Below, piece by piece: positions 16,742 to 23,290 of a stretch of DNA of 64,000 nucleotides. Source of the stretch: Pseudoalteromonas rubra (GTDB lineage Bacteria; Pseudomonadota; Gammaproteobacteria; Enterobacterales; Alteromonadaceae); contig NZ_PNCJ01000034.1 in assembly GCF_005887115.1 (NCBI RefSeq), positions 62,001-126,000 of the forward strand. The letters are read 5' to 3'. The position numbers and the translations under genes are program-made. A model generated the notes under the pieces. That model ran no database searches. It was not told the DNA's origin and worked only from the letters and a program-made list of their open reading frames with translations. Every line of letters starts with the position of its first letter. Positions within the stretch are counted from its first letter, which is position 1.

Positions 16742-17902
16742 ATGGCAGTTAAAGTATTAGTTGTAGATGACTCGAGCTTCTTTCGTCGTCGAGTGAGTGA
16801 AATACTAGAAAAAGATCCAGAAATTCAAGTGATTGACTTTGCAGTAAATGGTCAGGAGGCAGTTGATAAGGCTGCTCGTCTCAGACCAGATGTGATCACT
16901 ATGGATGTGGAAATGCCGGTGATGGATGGGATCAGCGCAGTGAAGCAGATCATGCAAAGCTCGCCCACCCCGATTCTGATGTTTTCGTCGTTAACCCGTG
17001 AAGGTGCCAGCGCGACGCTGGATGCATTGGACGCAGGTGCAGTCGACTTCTTGCCCAAAAAGTTCGAGGATATTGCACGTAATAGTGAAGACGCGATCCG
17101 TTCTTTGCAAAATAAAGTCAAAGAGATCGGCAGACGCCGGGTAAGCAGATTTACCCGCCCGATCAGTTCTTCGTCAACGCCTTCACCGACTAGGAGTACA
17201 ACAACCGCTGCGTCCTCGGGTTTGCGTTCAGCGGCCAAACCGATAGCACAGCCAGACCGTTCTTTTTCAAGACCAGCGGCAGATACTCCAAGCACTGGCG
17301 CGTCGTTTAAGGCGTCAGGCAAAAAATATCAAATTGTTGCAATTGGCACCTCAACGGGTGGCCCGGTCGCGTTACAAACAATTTTGACTCAGCTGCCAGC
17401 GAACTTCCCGCATCCGATCTTGCTGATCCAGCATATGCCGGCGGCATTTACCCCTGCATTTGCACAGCGCCTAAACAGCTTGTGTAAAATCAAAGTGAAA
17501 GAAGCAGAACAGGGTGATAGATTGCAACCTGGTGTTGCCTATCTTGCGCCGGGCGGTCAACAAATGTTGGTTGAAGCCAGAGGCGGCAGCAAAACCCTGA
17601 AAGTGTTTGAAGATGATAGTCCACGTATCACCTATAAACCCAGTGTTGATGTCACGTTTGCCAGTACCGCCAAAGCATACGGAGGAGATGTGCTTGCTGT
17701 GATCCTGACTGGGATGGGAGCAGATGGGCGTGATGGTGCCAGGATGTTGAAGCAAAGTGGTGCGACTATCTGGGCACAGGACGAAAAAACTTGTGTGGTA
17801 TATGGTATGCCACAAGCTGTTGCCAGCGCGGGTATTTCGTCAGAAGATATCGCTTTGCAGGATGTTGCACTCAGAATAAACAAAGAGATAGGCTGTGCAT
17901 AG
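16742..17902 (+). CDS. cheB: Chemotaxis protein-glutamate methylesterase CheB
   Basis: CheB (386 residues) removes methyl groups from chemoreceptors for adaptation. The receiver domain begins MAVKVLVVDDSSFFRRRVSE, with phosphoacceptor D55 in TMDVEMPVMDG. A Ser/Thr/Pro-rich linker follows. The methylesterase domain has GTSTGGP (catalytic Ser), QHMPAAFT (His) and MGADGRDG (Asp). I chose the ATG at 16742; an in-frame GTG at 16688 would start inside a hairpin and add 18 atypical residues, and 16736 has no room for a ribosome site. Confidence 0.96.
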   Translation: MAVKVLVVDDSSFFRRRVSEILEKDPEIQVIDFAVNGQEAVDKAARLRPDVITMDVEMPVMDGISAVKQIMQSSPTPILMFSSLTREGASATLDALDAGAVDFLPKKFEDIARNSEDAIRSLQNKVKEIGRRRVSRFTRPISSSSTPSPTRSTTTAASSGLRSAAKPIAQPDRSFSRPAADTPSTGASFKASGKKYQIVAIGTSTGGPVALQTILTQLPANFPHPILLIQHMPAAFTPAFAQRLNSLCKIKVKEAEQGDRLQPGVAYLAPGGQQMLVEARGGSKTLKVFEDDSPRITYKPSVDVTFASTAKAYGGDVLAVILTGMGADGRDGARMLKQSGATIWAQDEKTCVVYGMPQAVASAGISSEDIALQDVALRINKEIGCA

Positions 17903-17956
17903 TTGATATATGCCCGGATACCTGTCTGTGTTTGGCCGAAGGAATAAAAGAAAAAC

Positions 17957-18742
17957 GTGAAAATCTGGACGGTAGCAAACCAAAAAGGCGGGGTGGGTAA
18001 AACCACCACTACTGTGAGTCTCGGCGGGATCTTGGCGCTTCAGGGGAAGCGTGTATTGTTAATCGATACAGACCCTCATGCGTCATTGACTTACTACTTT
18101 GGCATTGACTCAGAAGAGTTAGAGGTCAGTGTATACGATATCTTTATTCGTGGCTCAAATATGGCCAGTGAGGAAATTCTGCAGGCACTGTGTCCTTCAA
18201 CCATAGAGAACCTGGATATTCTGCCAGCGACTATGGCCATTGCTACGTTGGACCGCAGTATGGGTAACCGCTCCGGTATGGGACTTATCCTGAAAAAGGC
18301 GCTTGCTAAGATCAGCGAGCACTATGATTATGCTATCCTCGATTGTCCTCCTGTGCTTGGTGTGCTTATGGTCAATGCGTTGGCTGCGAGCGAACGTATC
18401 TTAATCCCGGTGCAAACAGAGTTTTTGGCATTAAAGGGACTTGATCGTATGATGCGAACAATGTCATTAATGCAAAGTTCGCATTCCAAGCAATATCAAT
18501 ATACTATAGTGCCAACTATGTATGATAAGCGCACAAAAGCATCTCTTGAAGCATATAAGTCTCTGGTGGAAACCTATCAGGATAAAGTGTGGCCCGGGGT
18601 TATCCCTGTCGACACCAAATTCAGAGATGCCAGTCTGGCGCAACAGGTGCCAGTTCAGTATTGTCCAAAATCACGCGGCGTTTATGCGTATCGCGCCTTA
18701 TTGGAACATCTGGCAGAAGTTGATAGAGGTAGCGATGAGTAA
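17957..18742 (+). CDS. parC: ParA-like polar chemotaxis ATPase ParC
   Basis: A 261-residue ParA/Soj-type ATPase with the deviant Walker A KGGVGKTTTT near residues 10-19, the DTDPHASLTYYFG motif and DCPPVLGVLMVNAL. In Vibrio the gene at this position is ParC, which places chemosensory arrays at the old pole and passes them to daughter cells. Note that this is not topoisomerase IV subunit ParC. The start is GTG. Its end overlaps the next gene, parP, by eight bases, which fits a functional pair. Confidence 0.9.
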   Translation: MKIWTVANQKGGVGKTTTTVSLGGILALQGKRVLLIDTDPHASLTYYFGIDSEELEVSVYDIFIRGSNMASEEILQALCPSTIENLDILPATMAIATLDRSMGNRSGMGLILKKALAKISEHYDYAILDCPPVLGVLMVNALAASERILIPVQTEFLALKGLDRMMRTMSLMQSSHSKQYQYTIVPTMYDKRTKASLEAYKSLVETYQDKVWPGVIPVDTKFRDASLAQQVPVQYCPKSRGVYAYRALLEHLAEVDRGSDE

Positions 18743-19550
18743 GCATCTGTTTGCCAATGAACAGGTCATGAAACAATATTTGGGTGCTTTGTTACGCGAA
18801 GAAGAGGAAGATGAAGTCGCGCTTGCCCCTGTCGCCAAGCTTTTGGAATCAGTGCCTGAAGCGCAAGAGAGCCTTGCGACATCAGGCCCGGCTGAGCAAA
18901 GCGTTGCCGATGATATCGTTACTGATGCATTACCAGAACCGGTCGCTGCCGAGCCTACGGCAGAATTGGCTGTATCTCATGAGGTTGAGCCGCAAGAGCA
19001 GGTAATAACCCCGGCTGATGATCTTGAGATAACTGAAAATACTACTATTATCAAAGAAGAAGCTGAACAGGCTGTACCGGCTCGTGCGCGGGATGCCTAT
19101 CTTGAAAATGAATTTCAGGCGTTATTCTTTGAAGTTGCCGGGCTGACTTTGGCAGTGCCGTTAAAGTCGCTTGGTGGTATACATCAGCTTACAGAAGTTA
19201 ATCAATTGTTTGGTAAGCCAAAATGGTTTAAAGGCGTGATGCTCAATCGGGAAGAAAAACTCAATGTAGTGGATACTGCACGTTGGGTTATGCCGGAGAA
19301 GTTTACACCTGAGCTGGAAGAAAAGCTTAATTACCAGTACTTGATTATGCTGGGCGATAGCCAGTGGGGACTATTGGCAGAAAATCTGGTCAATAATATT
19401 ACGTTGAAACCAGAAGACGTTAAATGGCGAACGGCTGATGGTAAAAGGCCATGGCTGGCGGGCGTCATTAAAGAAAAAATGTGCGCACTGATAGATGTTG
19501 AGAATTTAAATCGATTGCTAGAGCATGGCCTCGATAGCCGAGAGCAGTAA
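18735..19550 (+). CDS. parP: CheW-like chemosensory array protein ParP
   Basis: A 271-residue protein with a short N-terminal helix (SKHLFANEQVMKQYLGALLREEE), an acidic Ala/Glu/Pro-rich middle (about residues 25-115) and a C-terminal CheW-like domain starting near FFEVAGLTLAVPLKSLGGI. In Vibrio, ParP uses this C-terminal AIF domain to bind the CheA linker and chemoreceptors, and its N-terminus to bind ParC. The ATG at 18735 lies inside parC. A longer in-frame extension to 18522 overlaps parC almost fully and was rejected. Confidence 0.9.
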   Translation: MSKHLFANEQVMKQYLGALLREEEEDEVALAPVAKLLESVPEAQESLATSGPAEQSVADDIVTDALPEPVAAEPTAELAVSHEVEPQEQVITPADDLEITENTTIIKEEAEQAVPARARDAYLENEFQALFFEVAGLTLAVPLKSLGGIHQLTEVNQLFGKPKWFKGVMLNREEKLNVVDTARWVMPEKFTPELEEKLNYQYLIMLGDSQWGLLAENLVNNITLKPEDVKWRTADGKRPWLAGVIKEKMCALIDVENLNRLLEHGLDSREQ

Positions 19551-19574
19551 CTAGCATCTAACTGGAGTAAAATC

Positions 19575-20072
19575 ATGAGTCAAGAGAGAATACTTTCGGC
19601 TGATAAAAATGCAGATAGTAATGATGAAGTCCTTCAGTGGGTTACCTATAAGCTAGAGGATGAAACCTACGGCATTAATGTAATGCAGGTGCAAGAAGTA
19701 TTACGCTATACCGAGATTGCCCCTGTGCCGGGTGCGCCAACTTATGTGCTTGGTATCATCAACCTACGTGGTAACGTGGTTACGGTTATCGACACGCGCT
19801 CTCGCTTTGGGCTGCCAAGTTCAGAGGTTACTGATAACTCTCGTATCGTGATTATCGAAGCTGAAAAACAAGTGGTCGGCATTTTGGTCGACAGCGTAGC
19901 CGAAGTGGTGTACTTGCGCAGCTCCGAGATTGATAGCGCGCCAAACATTGGTACTGAAGAGAGTGCTAAATTTATTCAGGGCGTGTCGAACCGTGAAGGT
20001 GAGCTACTGATCCTGGTTGATTTGAACAAACTACTCAGCGATGATGAGTGGGATGAGTTGAGCCATATATAA
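19575..20072 (+). CDS. cheW: Chemotaxis coupling protein CheW
   Basis: CheW (165 residues) links CheA to chemoreceptors. Typical segments are LQWVTYKLEDETYGINVMQVQEVLRY, VPGAPTYVLGIINLRGNVVTVIDTR and GILVDSVAEVV. The ATG follows an ACTGGAG-type ribosome site. It is 24 bases after parP and three bases before the DUF2802 gene. This matches the order at the end of the V. cholerae chemotaxis cluster 2. Confidence 0.97.
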   Translation: MSQERILSADKNADSNDEVLQWVTYKLEDETYGINVMQVQEVLRYTEIAPVPGAPTYVLGIINLRGNVVTVIDTRSRFGLPSSEVTDNSRIVIIEAEKQVVGILVDSVAEVVYLRSSEIDSAPNIGTEESAKFIQGVSNREGELLILVDLNKLLSDDEWDELSHI

Positions 20073-20075
20073 CCC

Positions 20076-20504
20076 GTGCAAGCAGTAACCCAAAACGAGA
20101 TTTTATTGCTCCTGGTCATTGCCTCAAGCCTGCTATCTTTAGTGTGCTTGGGGTTTATTTTTGCGCTGAGTAAAAAAGTACAACAACAAAATAATGAGCA
20201 CGGCAAGTTGCTTCAACATATGAAGCGAGAGAATGAGCAAGTCGCTATCTTACGTAGTGAAATCGCAGAAGTTCGCGCCAGTGTGTTGAGTATTGGTAAA
20301 CGTCTGGTTGCCTGTGAGAACTACGCAAAGGATCTGGCCCAGCAACAGGCTGCGCAAAAATATGACGATCCTGATGCTAAGATTTATTCACGCGCAGTCA
20401 AAATGGTTGAACTGGGCGCAGACATAGAAGAAATCATGCGCGAGTGTGAACTACCCCGCGCCGAAGCCGAACTATTAATGTCCCTGCACAACAAGCAATC
20501 ATAG
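20076..20504 (+). CDS. DUF2802 membrane-anchored protein
   Basis: A 142-residue protein with one N-terminal transmembrane helix (about residues 8-30, LLLLVIASSLLSLVCLGFIF), then a coiled-coil stretch (about 32-90) and a C-terminal part ending RAVKMVELGADIEEIMRECELPRAEAELLMSLHNKQ. That ending resembles a small helix-turn-helix and is the DUF2802 region as I know it. The start is GTG at 20076, three bases after cheW. The gene regularly closes this chemotaxis cluster in Vibrio and Alteromonadales; its function is unknown to me. Confidence 0.8.
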   Translation: MQAVTQNEILLLLVIASSLLSLVCLGFIFALSKKVQQQNNEHGKLLQHMKRENEQVAILRSEIAEVRASVLSIGKRLVACENYAKDLAQQQAAQKYDDPDAKIYSRAVKMVELGADIEEIMRECELPRAEAELLMSLHNKQS

Positions 20505-20517
20505 GGTTGCTCATCAT

Positions 20518-20562
20518 CAGCCAACGACAAACGCCAGAACACATCTGCATTTTCGTTGGCTG
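20518..20562 (+). terminator. Possible terminator after the flagellar-chemotaxis cluster
   Basis: CAGCCAACGA (20518-20527) and TCGTTGGCTG (20553-20562) form a ten-base perfect stem with a 25-base loop, 14 bases after the DUF2802 stop. The following TGTGCTTTCTT is only moderately T-rich. The position between two convergent genes suits a terminator, but the long loop and weak T-run keep confidence low. Confidence 0.4.
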
Positions 20563-20615
20563 TGTGCTTTCTTATACCTCGATTTGCGCTCTCGAGAACT
20601 CTCTTGAGAAAGGGA

Positions 20616-20912
20616 TCAGGCCTTTATATTCAGCTTACCCTGGAAGTGTTTCCACCCAGGTGGAAATTTACCACGCAGGACGTAAGAGAACGCGATTAGC
20701 TCTGCAATCACATAATAGAGCTCTTTGGGGATTTCTTCGTGCAGGTCGAGCTGGCTGAGTGTCTGGACCAAAGTGGCATCTTCATGGATCATGATGTCTT
20801 TTTCTTTGGCAAGCGCAATGATCTCTTCGGCGAGTTCTCCAAAGCCCTTACAAACAACTTCAGGCGACTTACCCGCTTCATATAACAGGCCAATGGCGGT
20901 TTTTTGTTCCAT
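20616..20912 (-). CDS. FlhB C-terminal-domain protein (FlhB2)
   Basis: A 98-residue protein that aligns with the part of FlhB after the autocleavage site. Matching features include TAIGLLYEAGKSPEVVCKG (compare SVALKYDTEKAGAPMVIAKG in FlhB), MIHEDATLVQTLSQLDLHEEIP and a closing hydrophobic helix. It has no membrane domain and no NPTH motif. Such short FlhB-like proteins occur beside a FliK-like gene in many gammaproteobacteria; the role is not established to my knowledge, possibly modulating export. Here the FliK-like gene lies 2.4 kb away, beyond an amidohydrolase. There is no strong ribosome site before the ATG. Confidence 0.85.
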   Translation of the reverse strand: MEQKTAIGLLYEAGKSPEVVCKGFGELAEEIIALAKEKDIMIHEDATLVQTLSQLDLHEEIPKELYYVIAELIAFSYVLRGKFPPGWKHFQGKLNIKA

Positions 20913-20968
20913 AACATTTAACGACTATAGACATCTCAGTATCAAAGTAGCATGTAACACCGTCAGAT

Positions 20969-21006
20969 AAAAAGCCCTTACCCGGATTTATATCCGGATA
21001 AGGGCT
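20969..21006 (-). terminator. Rho-independent terminator of the amidohydrolase transcript
   Basis: On the minus strand AGCCCTTA-t-CCGG, then a four-base loop flanked by AT, then CCGG-g-TAAGGGCT form a long stem with a single internal mismatch, followed by TTTTTAT. The stem arms on the plus strand are 20973-20987 and 20992-21006. It ends transcription coming from 21172-23166 and so separates that gene from the flhB2 gene. Confidence 0.8.
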
Positions 21007-21021
21007 GCCAGTTTAGCTATT

Positions 21022-21183
21022 ATACCAATTTGCTTAATTAAGTGTTCTATTTTGAGGCAAGAAAATATGCTCGATAACAAGGCAAAAATTTCGCTATTTA
21101 GTTATTCTAAATGAGAAATTTTTAACACAGTTAGCGTCATATTTGCTCCGTCAAATTGAACAGGTATTAAGTTAAATTGGTTT
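21022..21183. repeat. 162-bp imperfect palindromic repeat, copy 1
   Basis: The element begins ATACCAATTT (21022-21031) and ends AAATTGGTTT (21174-21183), so nine of ten terminal bases are inverted repeats. The two halves are roughly complementary along most of their length, with a central hairpin around AAATTTCGCTATTTAG and CTAAATGAGAAATTT. A second copy of the same length lies at 52496-52657 with about a dozen mismatches by eye. No ORF is inside. It looks like a MITE or large REP-type element. Its right terminus overlaps the last codons of the amidohydrolase gene. Confidence 0.85.
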
Positions 21184-23166
21184 ATAACACAATCTGCCAT
21201 TTACCCATGTCTGGCGAACAGGCACATCTCTTAACCCGACTGCAGGACGTGTTAAGGGATCTTCATCCAGAATAACCAGATCGGCCTGTTTACCAACCAC
21301 CAGTTCACCGATGAGGTGATCCATATGACATTGCCAGGCGGCATCATAGGTTGCAGCGCGCAGGGCCTGAGCCATGGTGGCACACTCTTGTTCATTGAGA
21401 ATTGGCGGGTGGCCATTTTGATAGGCTTCCTCAGGGGCATCTTCCATCAGGCGAGTAACAGCCTGCTCCATCATACGCAGTGGCCCAATGGGTGAAACAA
21501 AATGGTCACTGTGGAGGGTATAGCGCAGCGCATGTTGAGTCGCAGAGGCGGTGCGATCCAGGTGTTCAACAACCGATTGCTGAGGAAACACCTTATGCTT
21601 GAAGGTATAGCCCCAGTAGCCCACATGTCCTATCAAAAAGCTTGGCGACAGGCCAAGGTAGTCCATATCAGCCAGGTTCTCATCGCTCAGTAAAGAAGCG
21701 TGCTCTATGCGATGGCGCTTTTCCAGCCCCGCTTTTTCCTGGTTATGGAGTGCATCACGATACGCCATGATGGTATTGTTTATGGCATGTGTGCCGTTAG
21801 CGTGGATCATCAAAGACCAGCCGCGCGTGTCTAACTCACTCACCAGCGCCAGAAACGGAGATTCGACTTGATGATCCTCTCCACCATCCGGCGGATTGAA
21901 ATTCCAAACCCCATAGGGGAATTCATCGTTAATGTTGCTGTCCGGGAATTGATATTTGGTGAGCTGATATCCGGTCAGACCCTGGTTAGAGCCATCGCTG
22001 ACGATTTTGGCATGGGCAATATTGAACCAGTCCGTATGATAATGGCTGGGTTCGGTTGGCGTGATTTTGCTCCACTGATCAGCCGTGATATAGAATAATG
22101 CGCCGCCAAGGCGCAACCCGGCAAGACCGCTGCTGGCCATCTTACTCAATATCTCCAGCTCAGCGTTTTTCAAAGACGCGCCGAGCGCCGCGTCCCACAT
22201 CAGGGTGACACCTCGTGATAGCGCGAGCTTAAAGATCTTTTGTAAATTGCCAAATAGCTCTGTGATGCCCTGAGGGTGCTCCACAAAGTACTGCTCCAGC
22301 GCAACTTTGATCACCGGACCAATCTGGTCCGATTCAAGTAAAATACCATTTTCGTTGACGGGCGGTTTGCTTGCATGCTGCGCGCGTTGCACTGCTTCAA
22401 GCGCATTGGTGTTGACGTAAGCGACATGGCCAGATGCATTCATAATAAAAATACAAATATCATCGTTCTTGCCCGAGCGTGCCTGCTTGCTGATGTCGTC
22501 CAGCTCAGCACAGTTGAAGTCCTCCCAGGGCGTTGGACTGACAGAGCCGTCCGCAGACGTCGTGGTGATAGGGTTAAACTGGCTGGGGTCGACTCCAAAG
22601 GCCAGCAGCCATTTGCGGTGAGAGGGAAGTGCTTTTGCCGCTTTGAGCAACAGCGCTGACACTGACTTCTTGTTGTAGTCTTTGCCAATTAAATACTGAT
22701 CATTGTTATCACCGCCACTTTCTACTCCTTCTCTGAACGGTGCGAGCTGCAGCCAGGCGTTAAAAGATGCTGTGGGAGTCAAATGAACATGGGGTTCAAT
22801 CAGCCCGGGTAACATGCAGGCCCCTTGTAAATCTTCTGAGTCGGCGTGTGGATACTGGTTTTGACAGTCAGTCAGGCTACCCGTATGGACTATCTGCCCA
22901 TGCTCGATGACAACGGCTTCAACGGTTTTGTTTACATCACCGTTCTCGAGCGTACGAATAGTGCCGCCGTAAAAAATCTTGTGCTGCTGAGGGGGCCTGA
23001 CAAACTGATTGGCAATGTAATCATCTATGTAATGCTCTGCGGCAATCAGGAGTTTATCGAGATTGAAAATCCCCTTATCTGATTGGTTATTATCGCCTTG
23101 TACGGCATGGCCAAACAATTGGTAGTTACAGCAGGCACAGCCAAGGTGCGGATGGTGCGAAGACAT
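21172..23166 (-). CDS. Amidohydrolase family protein (amidohydrolase-3/YtcJ-like)
   Basis: A 664-residue metal-dependent hydrolase. The composite beta-sandwich begins with TIRTLENGDVNKTVEAVVIEHGQIVHTG. Metal ligands are expected in GLIEPHVHL near residue 140, then MIHANGTHAINN, HRIEHASLL and LHSDHFVSP. The closing segment is VVGKQADLVILDEDPL. The substrate is unknown; the family includes exoenzyme-like amidases. It has a 70-residue N-terminal addition with a His/Cys cluster (SSHHPHLGCACCNY). AAAGGAG precedes the ATG. The last sense codons and stop lie inside the terminus of a repeat element. The gene separates fliK2 from flhB2. Confidence 0.85.
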   Translation of the reverse strand: MSSHHPHLGCACCNYQLFGHAVQGDNNQSDKGIFNLDKLLIAAEHYIDDYIANQFVRPPQQHKIFYGGTIRTLENGDVNKTVEAVVIEHGQIVHTGSLTDCQNQYPHADSEDLQGACMLPGLIEPHVHLTPTASFNAWLQLAPFREGVESGGDNNDQYLIGKDYNKKSVSALLLKAAKALPSHRKWLLAFGVDPSQFNPITTTSADGSVSPTPWEDFNCAELDDISKQARSGKNDDICIFIMNASGHVAYVNTNALEAVQRAQHASKPPVNENGILLESDQIGPVIKVALEQYFVEHPQGITELFGNLQKIFKLALSRGVTLMWDAALGASLKNAELEILSKMASSGLAGLRLGGALFYITADQWSKITPTEPSHYHTDWFNIAHAKIVSDGSNQGLTGYQLTKYQFPDSNINDEFPYGVWNFNPPDGGEDHQVESPFLALVSELDTRGWSLMIHANGTHAINNTIMAYRDALHNQEKAGLEKRHRIEHASLLSDENLADMDYLGLSPSFLIGHVGYWGYTFKHKVFPQQSVVEHLDRTASATQHALRYTLHSDHFVSPIGPLRMMEQAVTRLMEDAPEEAYQNGHPPILNEQECATMAQALRAATYDAAWQCHMDHLIGELVVGKQADLVILDEDPLTRPAVGLRDVPVRQTWVNGRLCYKPI

Positions 23167-23290
23167 AGCGTTCTCCTTTGCATATGTAATGTAGTGTTAG
23201 GCAAGTCAGACTTGTGCTACAACTGTAGAACATATGGTCAAAAGCGAAAGCAGCCCGGACATGCTGTGATCCTGACGAGTAAAATTTGGG

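Noticed and set aside
22375..22659. Plus-strand open frames opposite the amidohydrolase
   Set aside because: They are shadows of a well-supported minus-strand gene with clear metal-ligand motifs.
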